In this document: piece by piece, positions 20,733 to 32,405 of the stretch
Numbering within the stretch: position 1 is the first letter of the stretch
Layout: each line of letters starts with the position of its first letter
Assembly: GCF_000143415.4 (NCBI RefSeq)
Contig: NW_003314269.1
Coordinates: forward strand, 1,158,623-1,222,622
Source: Selaginella moellendorffii
Lineage: Eukaryota; Streptophyta; Lycopodiopsida; Selaginellales; Selaginellaceae
Reading direction: 5' to 3'
Length of the DNA stretch: 64,000 nucleotides
Notes under the pieces: model-generated
The model's database searches: none
Seen by the model: only the letters and a program-made list of their open reading frames with translations
What the model was told of the DNA's origin: nothing
Translations under genes and position numbers: made by a program

Positions 20733-23096
20733 GTGCAGTGGAAGACTGGTGTTGACGTGAGAAGTTTCCAAGGGCAAAGCGTAAATCGACCGGCAAAGTT
20801 GCCACTTCGGTTGGGCTACTCTAGAGCTGTGCTACAAAGCACTTCTTGTCGCAATGCTCGATCAATGGAGAGCTTCCAGCGCGCCATCGATGCGCTCGAC
20901 GCCCTTCTCACCGCGCCTGGATCTCTTTCGCCGCTCGAGTCCCATCTCCAGATCACTTCACAGCATCTCAGGGTATAAAACGCAGTTTTTCGTGAGTGCT
21001 TTCAAGCAAACCATAGAACTTTTGCTGTGTGCTAGCATTTGGATTTGGAAGAACCACTGTCCGAGCTCAGTGTCATTCATGTGGCCGGGACCAAAGGCAA
21101 AGTAGAATGGATCATAAATTCCTAGTTTTTCTTTCCAACGCTCTCGCTGTGAATTTAGGGGTCGACATGCGCTTTCGTGGAGGAGATACTGAGAGCTTCC
21201 GGGTTCCGGACGGGACTTTTCACTTCACCGCATCTACTGGACGTTAGAGAACGATTTCGTTTCGATGGGTACTGCATCGTTTTGAATTTGTTCCGACTTG
21301 TTTCTAAGTAGCGCTTATGCCAGGCAACCAGTCTCGCAGGAGCTCTTTGCCAAGTACTTTTGGTGGTGCTGGGAACGTCTACAGGTCTGGATTAAGCTAC
21401 AGTTCACTTCTAAAACTGCAATTATCAGGCTCTCCCAGGAGATAGTTTCCACAGTGGAGTTTCGATAGCGCGGGTTTCAAGGTTTCTCACTGTTCTAGCA
21501 TTCAAGATGTTTATCTCCGAGAAAGTATGGTTGTTGTCGGTTTCTTCTTCTTCTTCTTCTTCTGCTCTAGTCATGGGCTTATTATTTCTTGTATTTTGTA
21601 GGTGGATGTTGCAATTCTAGAAGTTGGTCTTGGTGGTCGATACGACACCACCAACGTCGTAATACCTTCGCCTTTCATTCTTGGGAAAGAACAGTGTCTA
21701 ACGAATTCTTGTGTTTTTTATTCATAGGTGAAATCCCCGGTTGTCTGCGGAGTAACTTCTCTTGGTTACGATCATATGGAAGTCCTGGGTAGGCTTTTCT
21801 AACACAAAAGTTTTTGATATTTAACACACTGGTGCAGGAAGTACTCTTGGAGAAATCGCTTCCGAAAAGGCTGGAATTTTCAAGGTACTTCAAAAAGTTT
21901 GTGAAGTTTCTAAATTCCACTGTAGGCAGGTGTTCCAGCCATAACCGTGCCACAGGCGAGCGAAGCTTTAGATTCTTTGCAAAAACGAGCAAAGGAACTC
22001 AATGTAATGCCACTTTTTGTTCTTCCGATATTCTCTAATGTTGCTGGACAGATTTGCTTGGAAGTGGCAGCCCCTTTGACAGCGTATGGCCTTGGAGACT
22101 TAGAACTGGGGCTCAAAGGCGAGCATCAGCGCGTAAACGCTGCACTCGCCGTAGCTCTTTGCAAACGCTGGGCCGGGAGTTCCGGACACAACGAGCACAA
22201 ACTTCTCGTAGAAAATGTCCATCGAGACTCTTCCGTTCTTTAAAGGCAAACTTACAGTTTCTGTTTTTCTAAATCGCAGGCTATCGAGCATGCTCGTCTG
22301 CCTGATTCTTACATCACTGGCCTCGTCCAAGCTCGCTGGGAAGGAAGAGCACAAGTCATCCATGACAAGCTTTGCAGCAACCTTAGCTTTTACATCGATG
22401 GAGCTCACAGCCCCGAGAGCATGGAAGTTTGCGGCAAATGGTTCTCTTCAGCGTCCAAAGCTGATGCTTCTCCGTGTGGAGATCAGTGCAAGGTTTGTGA
22501 GAAACTCTCTCATTTTGACGATCTCTCGTATAATGCGCTCTTCGCTCGCTACCGCACAGATCCTTCTTTTCAACTGCATGCCCAAGCGTGATCCACAGCT
22601 TCTCTTGCCACGCCTGAAGGAAGCCTGTGCTCGGGAGGAATCACCAATTCAGCTGGCTCTCTTTGTGCCACCATACTCGAGCAGCTTCTCGGTGAAGCAC
22701 ATTTGCACCGGGAGAGCTGACACTTCCTGGCAGGAGATCTTGTGGCAGCACTGGGAAGCACTGGAAGCAAGCAAAGATGATCACTGCTTCATCAACTCCA
22801 GCGAAAGCTCCAGCATCGTCCAACAGCTGAAAGACGACGAAGGCTTTTCTCGAGACACGAGTTTGATGATTGGATCCTCCAGCGCAGTATTGCCTTCGCT
22901 GCCATCATCGATACAATGGCTACAGCGTATTGCAAAAGGCTATCCTCAGCTACACTTGCAGGTACTCCAACGTTTTAGTCTAATTGTTCCTCTTTCTTTT
23001 TTCCCTTTCATTCCATAGCATGTAATCTTCCAGGTTCTTGTCACTGGCTCTTTGCACTTGGTCGGAGATGTCTTAAAACTTATCAAGTATACTTGA
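20733..23096 (+). CDS. FPGS: Folylpolyglutamate synthase
   Basis: Adds glutamates to tetrahydrofolate using ATP. I read 13 exons: (20733 or 20865)-20972, 21036-21101, 21159-21268, 21324-21384, 21429-21524, 21602-21658, 21728-21788, 21838-21884, 21926-22003, 22052-22207, 22280-22492, 22560-22961 and 23034-23096. Introns are 45-80 bp and phases agree throughout. The first ATG in frame (20865, MESFQRAID) gives about 505 residues. The frame is open further upstream to a GTG at 20733, with Arg/Ser-rich sequence that could belong to an organelle transit peptide if an upstream exon supplies the ATG. Key motifs: the P-loop [11 protein letters not shown] split over exons 2-3, [13 protein letters not shown], the substrate loop [57 protein letters not shown], and [18 protein letters not shown] of the Glu-ligase C-domain. 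Exon 5's start (ALPGDSFHS) fits the family least well. Confidence 0.93.
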
Positions 23097-23371
23097 TAAG
23101 CTATGCATACTTGTACAGGTTTGCTTAAGCAAACCAATTAGTTTGCTTAATGTAATCATGTCAATAACCACGTGATTTTTATTGGCTACCTACATTTCTC
23201 GCCATCATCCAAATGTATGGCCATAACCAAGATAGCAACGACTAGACGTTCAACCTGGATGTAGATTAAGAATTCCCAACCAGCGGAGCTGACAAGTCTG
23301 CTTCTTAGTTTCTGTGATATGACCAGCTATGGCCCATCCTATATTCTCGATTACTCTGGTCCAGATCGTGG

Positions 23372-24275
23372 CACCACCAAGTACTTTCAGTATGAGTTCC
23401 ATGAGCAGGACTCCAAAGCTATAGATTGTTAAAAAAGCTTGTATTGTGATAAGAAAAAAACTGAGGTTCATAGGTGTTTCAACCTAATGCAATGAGAGAG
23501 TTCCTTTTGAAATTTGATTTAGAGCCTCTAATTGTCTTTTCCCAAAGTGTTCTAAGAGAAAGTTTTCCTTTGTAAAAGATGTTAAAAAGCTTGTACTATG
23601 ATATGATAAAAACAGATGTTCACAAGAGTTTTGATTTTATGCAATGAGAGAGTTCCACTGGAAATTTGATTGAGAGCATCCAATCCAAAGTGTTCTAGAG
23701 AAAATTGCCTTTGTAAAAGATTCAAATTGAAGCTTTGTTCTTTTTGTCTTGAGAATGTATGTCATGACATGGGAAGTCTGGTAGAAAATTTTTTCGATGA
23801 CCTGGTATTCAGTGGGATCTTGATAGATACACTTTGTCACAAGATCTTCAAAGCATTTTGATGAGGGTGCTTCAGCTTCTCAGTTGCAACAGGTTGAGAG
23901 ATTAACCGGCTGTGGTTCACAGGAGTTTTGATTTTATTAGATTGCCAATTTTTACTCCAATCCATTATCCTGCAAGAATGTCTTCACCTGGACCATCCTC
24001 ATCATTGCTCACACCCACAACAGCCTCTTCTTAACCCCATTTATGTGTCTGACGTGTGAGCAAACATTGATGCTTTCTTTTAGATGACATAGATATTGTA
24101 TGATAAAGGTTAGTGATATGAACATTCAGGTAGGCAATAAAATCAAAACTCTTGTGAACCTTAGTTTTCTTTTTATCACAGTACAAGCTTTTTTAACAAG
24201 AGGCATCTATAGTTTTGGAGTCCTACTCATGGAACTCATACTCAAAGTATTTGGTGGTGCCACGATCACAGCATG
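23372..24275. mobile_element. Inverted repeat carrying a protein-kinase fragment
   Basis: The left arm (about 23372-23480) and right arm (about 24137-24275) are inverted copies. Both contain a run encoding IYSFGVLLMELI, subdomain IX of plant receptor-like kinases (usually YSFGVLLLELLTG), followed by LKVLGGATI or LKVFGGATI. The left arm reads it on the minus strand, the right arm on the plus strand. Related sub-repeats ('gcaatgagagagttcc' at 23490 and 23641) lie between. A captured exon fragment duplicated as inverted arms suggests a DNA transposon of Pack type or a folded duplication. No transposase was seen. Confidence 0.55.
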
Positions 24276-24699
24276 ATAATGATAAAGTAGAAAAGGTTAG
24301 CGAAGAAAATAAACAATGCTCATGATGCTGGTAGAGGATCAACTCCATCACTTATTTGAACTTTAGCAGCTAGTAAGGGATTTTAAACCTTTTGGGTTCA
24401 AGGGATAGAGGGGTTCATAGGAGTTTGATTTTATGAATGTTTGTATCGATAGCCTTTATCAATGTTAGCCTTTATCCATCAAAGTTTATTTTAATTTTTA
24501 ATCTAATGATAATATGATGCTATGCTATTGGAAATTTAATTTTTTTTGGAAAAAAAACATAAAAGGAAAACATTAAAGAGGTTAGAACAATATAGATACT
24601 TGTGGCCAATTTCACAAATGAAACTTCCTTAAAGTAGCTTTTAAAGAATGTATTAGTCAAATAAGCCCTTGGACAGGCCAAGATAAAATGAGTCAATGT

Positions 24700-27600
24700 G
24701 GAGTTTGATAGTATATTGCAAGCATGCAAGTGAGGAATGGCAACAACTCAAACTCATGCTTACTAGCAATAATCTCTGAAAAAGGTGGTAGAATATAAGT
24801 AGGATCTGAAATAAATGTAATATGGTTCTAATAAAGAAACATGAAACACCAAATAAAAGCCCATGGTAGAGAAAGATTAAGCTAATAAGTCATCTCAAAG
24901 GTTGTCTTAAATGTGATTATAAGTATTAAAAGTTACATATCAATTAATTCTTTTAGATATTCTATTATTGTCACATTGTTGGTATTGCTAGTTCCTTATG
25001 TTAGTCCTTTTTGTTTTTTGTTGAACTGTTACGAAACTAAGTTTAAGTAGAATAGGAATTGAAAGAATAGAAAGTGTCAAATATATTTAGTCTTGTTAGT
25101 TCTCTTTTGCTTTTTCATGTATTGGCTTGGCAAAAAGCTTTGTATATGGAGTATTAATCCCTTAAAATTGTTATATGATAACTTACTATATTTTCTATCT
25201 GTAACTTTGATCTTAAAGCACCTTTAAATTGATATTTATTCATTTATTTGTGATTGTAATTTGAGGAAAAGCTTTAAGGATAATTTTTTTTATCACTACA
25301 TTATTTATTTTATTAGTTTTGTTAGGAGTTTGTCATTGAGAGAAGAAAGGACGACTAAAGCAATGAAGAAAAAAGGATAGGATTTATAATTAACACTTTG
25401 AGTACACTGAAATCCCTAAGTTTATAGGGGCTTTTAATTTTATTCAAGCTAATAAAGAAACCTATTAATCTCAAATTGTATTAGACACTTAAGGTTTGAT
25501 TCTTACTGTGGCTAGTAATGGTGAATATACTCTTAATAAATATAAAGAAATGATAAATATATAACATTATGGCCCCCCTTTTTTATATAGAAATTTGCAA
25601 CCATCTTAGAAGTATGAACAAGATAATAAACAAATGCTCAACTATTATCTCTATGAGAATATCCAAGCCAATTAACCAAATAATAAAGTTTGTGATACTA
25701 GTACTTTGAGTCAAGAATGACAACAACCTCAAACTCATGCTTGCCAATAATAATATCTAGAGAAGGTGCTAAAGACTAGAGAGAGATGTATTGAAAAATG
25801 CTAAAAATTATTATAAATAAACTTAGTATAAGTAAGGAGAAGATATTGCTCAAGAGTTTGAATAGTATGCTTTGTTTACTTATCAGTCTAAGGATGGTAA
25901 AAAATAAATGATTTACTTTTGACATAGATAAAGGAAAGAAATTTGTCCTAAAAGGTCAAAACAAATTAATGCCTTTAATCATTAATAATATTATCTAACA
26001 ATACATGAAAGCTTAAAATCTTCTTATCAACAAATTTAGTTAAATTTTCTCTATCTTGACATGGTAACAAATGTGTCATTTTAGAAAATTGATGGACTAT
26101 AACAAAAACATTATTAACAAAGACACTTGAGATTGGTAATAAATCTATAAAATTAAATTTCTAATGCAATTAAGTAAGAGGAGTTGAAAAAGACCATATG
26201 GAAGATGTCAAGGCATCTTAATTTATCGATAATTATCACAAATATATACAAATTTTTATTTATATATATGCATATAGGGGCCACCAAAATTCTTGTTGAA
26301 TTAGTTTAAGTGCTATGCTGTTAGAGTGTTATAGCATACTTAAATCACACACAATTTCATTATGCAATCAGATAAATATAATTGAGTATATTAATAAAGG
26401 TCTATCCCAAAATAAAAAAACTTGATAATCACTATGTTAGGCTGAAGAAACACTAAGAAAAAAACTTGCCAAGATTCATAAGCAAATGAATTAGTAGTTT
26501 AAATTACTTAAATTTATAATTTAAGGGAGTGATCAAGAGGAACAAAATATTATGTAAGGGAATTGATTTTAAATTAACAGGATTTAATGAAAGTTTGGTG
26601 TTAAAAGTCAAATACAAAGTTTGAAGATGAGGGTGTAATATAACTATATCGAGTAAAAGTATCAACTTTTCTATTTACTTTTTCTAGGTGATGTATAATT
26701 ATAAATTAAAAATAGGATAATGATTGCGATTATCGAGTTTGATACTAAGGACACATACCAAGGCAATATTAAAGGTTTTTGCAATTATTATATATAGTAG
26801 TCATGTGCAGAAATGATACCAAGCTTCAAAAGGGTTTATAATTGCAATTAATTGTTTTGTTGAAGATATTATAATTGAATTGTGTAATTATACACTTTTG
26901 AAAGTGGAAACAATAAGGTGAATTTTGCTATTATGTCCCTTTGTGACAATACAATGCCCAAAATAGAATCTAAAATATTTATCTCAACAAAATATAATTT
27001 CATATTGTTTAGATGGATAAGAACTAAAATGGAAGGAAATGTAAGCTTTATAAGATAGTAAAACGTTTGGCCAATAAAAAGCCATATAAAAAAAGCATTT
27101 TTTATAGTGAGTCTCCTCATCAAATGAAAATGAATTTAGAAAAGTTTTGAATGAAGTGTTAATAAAAGTTTGCAAAACTAAGAAAATATTAAATATCATG
27201 AATAAAGTTTAGGTGTTGTTACTCAAGAATTCTTGGAAGGATCCATAATGATGACATAAAAAGAAATAATGTAATTTAAAATCTTTATTGAATCTTGATT
27301 AAAATATAAAAAAATGATCTTAGTGGAATATTAATATGAAAAGGCTTGGAAATTTAAAGTTAAGATGTGAAAACAATGAATCATCCTTAATTAAATTTAA
27401 TATTTTTTATTTTTCAAAATATAGATGTTGCCTCCACTATACAACCCTAAGGGCAAATGCAAAAACAAAAACATTGCTCCAAGAAGTGGTTTGCATCACT
27501 ATAAATTGTTCTCAATTTAACATTGTCATTCGGCATTGAAAAGACATTATTGATATATGGCTCCAATCTCCATTAAAAATATACTTTATTCATATGCTAG

Positions 27601-27965
27601 TTACTGTAAGATTTAAGTCATTAGACAAAGGAATAAAGATTTATTTATGATGTTCCAATTGACATTATTGCAATTAATTGTTACAATGAACAATAAGATT
27701 AATAATAGTTGTGAGAGATGTTAAATCTACATAAAAAAGCATAAGATCTTTGACATTTTTACAAAAGTAAAGATGGAAATATTTTTAAAGAGTTGCATTA
27801 TCCCATGAAAAATTAGTGGCAAACATCTAGAAGTCTAATATATAGATGGATGTAAATTTGAGCCTTGGTGTAAAAGAGTGGTCCTATTTGCAAATGATTT
27901 TAAAATAGTTTGTTCATAATTGCCACAAATGTTGCAAGAGCATTAGTGAGTCCAAAGGGCATGAC
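24700..27965 (-). mobile_element. Heavily decayed gypsy pol, minus strand
   Basis: Short minus-strand matches occur in correct gypsy order: RT piece LVMPFGLTNALATF (27965-27905); RNase H start with LIHLNNMKLYFVEINILDS and VLSQRD (about 27060-26930); integrase FSKMTHLLPC (about 26095-26050, cf. the usual DRFSKMAHFIPC); and YHP-TDK with TIQTLEQY (about 25905-25845, cf. YHPQTDGQTERTIQTLED). Stops and AT drift dominate between pieces. It belongs to a different gypsy lineage from the 8-12 kb element. Confidence 0.65.
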
Positions 27966-28975
27966 TAAATGAATGATACACTCATCTACACTAAAACTGA
28001 AGAAGAACACGTCCACTTGCTATATAATGTGCTTGATCTGCTCAAGAAAAATGAGTTTTATTTAAATCTAAATAAAAGTTTCTTCTTTCAAGATCATAGT
28101 ATCTTGGGCCCTCTAGAGGGATCACAATGGATGTTCATAAGGTTGAGGCCATGAGGACGTGGTTAACTCCTCACAATCCACATGACAGTTACTCATTTTT
28201 GGGCTTTATAAGGTTTGGTTCTAGGGTTGTTAGGGATTTTTTTGTGATGTAATTTGCTTCTTTTAAGTGGAATGAAATAGAAGCTTCTATAGTGATGACA
28301 AATGCAAGTGATGCTAGAATTGGTGTTGTGCTCATGCAAGACAATCATATAATCACTTTTGAAAGCCACAAAAATTCAAGTGCTAATTCTCATTACTCAG
28401 TTTATGATAAAGAATTTCTTACCATGATTTATACTTTGCAAAAGTGGAAACACTTTCTCATAGGGGTGGATCTTGAAATGCATACCAATCATAATGCACT
28501 ACAACATTACCTCTCTCAGCCAGTTATGAATAAGTAATAGGCTCACTGGGTGGCCTTCTTTGCTAATTTTTGTTTTAAGACCATTTTTATTCTTAGCAAT
28601 AAGAATTTAGTGGCTGATGTGCTAAGTCAGAGGGCACATACACACACACATTAATGCTATTTTGGTGGTTTTCATTAATTTTGCAGTGTCTTTTCCATAT
28701 AAGTATATGACTGATTATTATTTTAAGCTTATATATGAGAGTTTAAAACATGAGTAATGTTCAGAGACTAAAATCTCTTTGTAAGACTTATTCTCTTTCT
28801 GAGTATTTGCTTTATTTCCATGATTGTCTTTGTGTTCTTTTGTGTAAGGATACTTGGACTAAAAACAGGATATGTGACATTTCTTTATTGGTTCAGAAAG
28901 AATATTCAAAGTATAAAATTGGATATTCTCCTAGTGAAAACGCATATTCCCCATGTTACTCCAGATGAAAACTCA
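27966..28975 (+). mobile_element. Decayed gypsy RT/RNase H/linker, plus strand, left copy
   Basis: RT palm end: MNDTLIYTKTEEEHVHLL (27966-28020; Asn replaces the first catalytic Asp), then KNEFYLNLNKSFFF. RNase H: TNASDARIGVVLMQ (28298-28340, Asn for the catalytic Asp), YSVYDKEFLTMIYTLQKWKHFL and NLVADVLSQRAH. Linker/integrase N-region: SFPYKYMTDYYFKLIYESL and LLYFHDCLCVLLCKDTWT. Positions 28440-28975 recur as a direct repeat at 32405-32990, on the other side of cassette 3. Confidence 0.75.
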
Positions 28976-29065
28976 CCAATTGAAATTAATTTTATTGAAG
29001 ACTGGATCCCGATCATGGACCATGTATGGCAAGTGCTCCAGGCAGGCAGAAAGTCTTCCATGCTA

Positions 29066-30946
29066 TCATTCCCAACACGCCCTAGAAATCGTCCAAGAAA
29101 TGATCGCTGTAGAGGCTTCCCGATACAATGTAGCTCGCAGACGATTCATTGAGAAGGACGTGATCTCTTTTGAAAAAACCAGCGTAATGAGCTCTCGAGA
29201 AATCTTCCGCAGGAGAGAGAGGATGTTGTCACAAGCAATCTTCTCCCTTGAAGCAAGCAGCCAGCAAACTCGTCCAAGTGACCATTGTGGCTTCGAACGG
29301 CATAGCTTCCACCATCTCCAGAGCTTCCTCGTGCTGCTTTGGTCGTCCAGCGTGTAGTGGTAGTGCTCAATGCCCGGATCTATAGACGTCATCTCCTAGA
29401 AAAACTTCTTGCCTTGCTCGATCATCCCAGCCCGGCTGCAAGTCGCGAGCACCGAGACATAAGTTACACCGTCCGGCTTGACACCCTCGTCACACATCTT
29501 CTCAAAGAGCTGGATCACTCGATCGCTGTCTCCCTAGCGGCTGTAGCCCGCGATAAGTGAGCTCCAACTCACAGCATCCTTCCTCGAGACCGAGTTGAAA
29601 ACCAGCTCCGCTTCGTCCATGCTCCCACATCTGCTGTAGAAATCTACCAACGAAGAGATCACGGCTCCCTGGAACTGGAACCCCAAGCTCGTGATCTCTT
29701 CGTGAAGTATCCGGCCAAGCTTCAAGGCTACCGAGCTTCCACAAGCTTTGAGCGCGCAAACGAGAGTCCAGACGTCTGGAGAACATCCCTCCAGTTGCAT
29801 TAGCAAGAAAAAATGTAGCGTTGTTTCGGCCTGACTGTTTTCAACGTACCCGAGCATCAATGCCGTCCAGCAGACTTGATTTGGCTGGAAAATGGTGCTA
29901 AACACTCCAAGAGCATTGCCCATGCTGCCACAAGCCGCGTACATTTGGATCAAGCAGCTATGGAGAAAGATATCCAAGAGATGGTTGGTAATTCGCAAGG
30001 CTTGCGCGTGAAAAGCCATACCTCTTTCCAGAGACTTCAGCTTGAGTATCCTTCCATGGATAGTTTCTTCTCCTCGTTCCCTCTTTGCTAAAGAAGTGAT
30101 GGCCTGGAACACCGCAACAAAGGTTCTGGCATTTGCTCCACTGCTTTCTCGTTGCATTTCCACGAAGAGCTCAAGCACCACCTCGCTCTGCCCATTCTCC
30201 ACAAAACCCTGCATCAAAGAAGTCCATAGAACTACGTCACGCTTTGGAGCTCCATGAAAAACCTTCCACGCATCCACCACGCTTCCACACCGAGCATACA
30301 TTTCCACCAGGCTGCTAGCTACCAAAGCGTTTGTGTCGATTCCCCTTGCAGTGGCAAGGGAGTGAAGAGCCATTCCTCTGTCAAGAGAAGAAAACTTCAC
30401 GACGAGCTCTAGATCTTCCAAAACCTTCCCATTCTCCTTCTCTGCGAGGCTCGCGCAGGCCATGAGCAATCCAATAAACGTGACAGAATTCCCTTGCAAG
30501 CCCCGCGATTCCATGTCCAGGAAGAGCTGGAGCGCAACCCCGCCATGCCCATTCACGGCATAGCCCAGAATGAGAGAATTCCACGCGACGAGGTCGGGGC
30601 AATTCATCCGGTCGAAAGCCCTGCGCGCCTCGTCCATGCAGCCGCACTTGCCATAGAGATTCACCAGGCTGCTCGCCACGAACGCATTGGAATCGAGGCC
30701 GCAGCACTCCGCCTCGGCGTGGATTTGCTTACCCCAATCCAGATCCCGGGATCGCGAGCATTCCTTGAGCGACGCAAGGAATCTCCTCACCTCGCAATCG
30801 CTGGAGTGGGCGCGGTCAAGCTTGGAACGGAAAGATCGAGGTCGGGAAGTGGAAGAACTAGGACTCATTTGATTCTTTATATTAAACGGAACCCATGTCT
30901 TATAAACGATATTCGCGGTCCGTACTAGATTTTGATTTGATTGCAT
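29066..30946 (-). pseudogene. PPR gene B, copy 3 (broken)
   Basis: Minus-strand copy of B2. The main frame runs from 30946 (conserved ATG about 30868) to a stop at about 29534, where GYSRQGD has become GYSR-stop (CAG to TAG). Downstream, a second CAG-to-TAG stop after GKKFF and a deletion/frameshift after HYHYT destroy the last PPR motifs. The last two lesions are shared with psiB4, so they predate the duplication that produced both. The first is private to this copy. The rest is about 97% like B2 by eye. Confidence 0.9.
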
Positions 30947-30955
30947 TTTTTGTTA

Positions 30956-30967
30956 CCATATAAAAGG
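30956..30967. promoter_or_regulatory. Shared TATA-like palindrome of U3/B3
   Basis: CCATATAAAAGG on the U strand, 30 bp before the U3 ATG at 30997. This leaves room for only a very short 5' leader. B3, read the other way, is a pseudogene. Confidence 0.5.
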
Positions 30968-30996
30968 CCCTTTAGGATTCACACAATCAGGGTTTA

Positions 30997-31686
30997 ATGG
31001 CAGTGATCGAGAGCGTGGACAAGAAGGCTAGCGCTGTGGCGGCGATGGGCGCAATCAAGAAGGGAAAGAAGAGGCAGCGAGACAAGGACGGACAAGCTGA
31101 TACCAAGACTAGTGTTCCAAAAAGAAGGCGTGAGCTTCAGGAGGAGCCTCCCATGGTCCCCAAGAAAAATTCGAGCAGCAAGGTAACATACAAGATTGAT
31201 GGGTTAGTTATCACTTCCCACAGTGACTTTCATGATTTCTGGCCGCGATCGGCATCCAAGCTACTGGCACCAGACTTCCTCCACTGTGCTAGAGCTCAAG
31301 AGCTTCACAGCCTCCTCACCCAAGAGCTCTGCAGTAGAGACCGTGATGATTGTGCCCCGAGGAACGCCCAGCTCTTGGTGGTGATTGGCGGGACGAGATG
31401 CCACATGATGAGGCGACTCGAGGACTTGTGCCACTCGACTAGATGTGCTGGAGACAAGATCTGGTATGGAGTCCAGATTAAGGAAGGTGGAAGCTTGTGC
31501 ACGCTGTTCAAGTATATGTTTGATGGGAGGAGCGCAAGCATGAGCCGGGACATGTCCAAGGAAATCCATGCCAAGGATTGCAGAAACAAGACAAACAACA
31601 TGATTCAAGAGATCCTCTCCCATGTCTCTGGGAACAAGAGCAACAGTTACTTCTCTCCAATCCGTGTGGAGAGCGTCCACCATTGA
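30997..31686 (+). CDS. Gene U, copy 3: unrecognised basic protein, ATG intact
   Basis: 229 codons, MAVIESVDKKASAVAAMGAIKKG..., with the ancestral ATG present. Conserved with U1/U2/U4 from end to end. It differs from U1/U2 at the N-terminus (three extra residues GAI; Asp/Ala changes in the basic stretch) and at scattered sites. It has a Lys/Arg-rich first 60 residues and a central conserved segment (HDFWPRSASKLLAPDFLHCARAQELHSLLTQE given here only by its first residues HDFWP at about residue 78), then LLVVIGGTRCHMM and GDKIWYGVQIKEGGSL. No known domain recognised. Single exon. A TATA word lies 30 bp upstream and a tRNA-Pro-like element about 217 bp downstream of the stop. It stays open although both neighbours (psiB3, psiA4) are dead. 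Confidence 0.72.
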   Translation: MAVIESVDKKASAVAAMGAIKKGKKRQRDKDGQADTKTSVPKRRRELQEEPPMVPKKNSSSKVTYKIDGLVITSHSDFHDFWPRSASKLLAPDFLHCARAQELHSLLTQELCSRDRDDCAPRNAQLLVVIGGTRCHMMRRLEDLCHSTRCAGDKIWYGVQIKEGGSLCTLFKYMFDGRSASMSRDMSKEIHAKDCRNKTNNMIQEILSHVSGNKSNSYFSPIRVESVHH

Positions 31687-31902
31687 CTGTAAGAATCACT
31701 CCTGTGTGTAAAAGCTTTAGAGTACATCAAAATGGAGAACAATTAAAAGTAGCGTGTTATTCCTCCCGATCGACATTGGTTTTGCTTCTTAGATTCCTGG
31801 TCCATTGCTTCACCAATATTGGCTGGCGATTCTATAACCGTGACATCCACAGATTTCAGTCTATTGATTTTGTTCTGGGCGGTGCCTGGAGAAATATTTA
31901 AA

Positions 31903-31975
31903 GGGCGTTAGTCCTTAATGGGTATGATTCTCGTTTTGGGTGCGAGAGGTCGCGAGCCCGATTCTCACAATGCCC
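31903..31975 (+). pseudogene. Degenerate tRNA-Pro(UGG)-like element, copy 3
   Basis: GGGCGTT at the start pairs with AATGCCC at the end (one G-T wobble). The anticodon loop TTTGGGT is kept, and the T-loop is CCCGATT. It sits in the same relative place as copies 1 and 2, between U and the A pseudogene. The acceptor 3' strand is the ancestral AATGCCC, whereas copies 1-2 have AACGCCC. Confidence 0.8.
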
Positions 31976-31989
31976 CTGTATTTTCAACA

Positions 31990-32405
31990 AATGCGAAATT
32001 ACTCGGCCGCCATCACCGTGCTCGGAATCGAAGAAGCCTTTTGCCTCGTCCAAGACCCCATTGCTCGCATAGGCGCCAAGCATCACTCGCGCGACCTTCA
32101 TGGCATACCCGTGGATCATGACGCTTCAAGTGATGGTCTTATTGAACATATGCTGGCACGAGGGTTGTAGCGGGCATGGAATAAAAAATTTGTTTAGCCA
32201 TCCCGGCCTTGGTATATACGCATAGCATAGCTTCCCACATCACTGCTGCTGGCTTTGTTAAAGAGATCAAAGCATGGGTTAAGGTCCTTGCAGCCCTATA
32301 TGCTTTGATCATCACTGTCCATGAGATGTCATTGCAATGTGGCAATCCATCAGAGACTTGTTGGGCTTGATCTGTCTCGCGGCTCTCTGCATAAGATTTG
32401 AGCAA
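31990..32405 (-). pseudogene. PPR gene A, copy 4 (fragment)
   Basis: The minus strand gives two A-gene pieces. One is LLKSYAESRETDQAQQVSDGL...MPATTLVPAYVQ (32405-32139), ending in a stop. The other holds MIHGYAMK-VARVMLGAYASNGVLDEAKGFFDS (about 32119-32020). The rearranged structure (MPATTL..AYVQ-stop, then MIHGYAM) is the same as in psiA2, so the decay predates the copying. The 5' half is missing: at 32405 the sequence switches abruptly to gypsy RNase H. Confidence 0.88.

Larger units (their letters stand above)
23097..28975. other. AT-rich retroelement graveyard, no host gene
   Basis: About 5.9 kb without a supportable host gene. Recognisable content: an inverted repeat carrying a receptor-kinase fragment (23372-24275), minus-strand gypsy fragments between about 24.7 and 27.97 kb, and plus-strand gypsy RT/RNase H fragments from 27.97 kb. 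The remainder is AT-rich sequence with short poly-A/T runs. Two related stretches near 24720-24780 and 25700-25760 ('caacctcaaactcatgcttgc') show an internal duplication. Confidence 0.7.

Noticed and set aside
24520-24729. 69-codon minus-strand frame (FILACPRAYLTNTFFKSYFKEV)
   Set aside because: Low-complexity AT-rich frame. It may be a gypsy post-integrase remnant, but the match is too weak to call separately.
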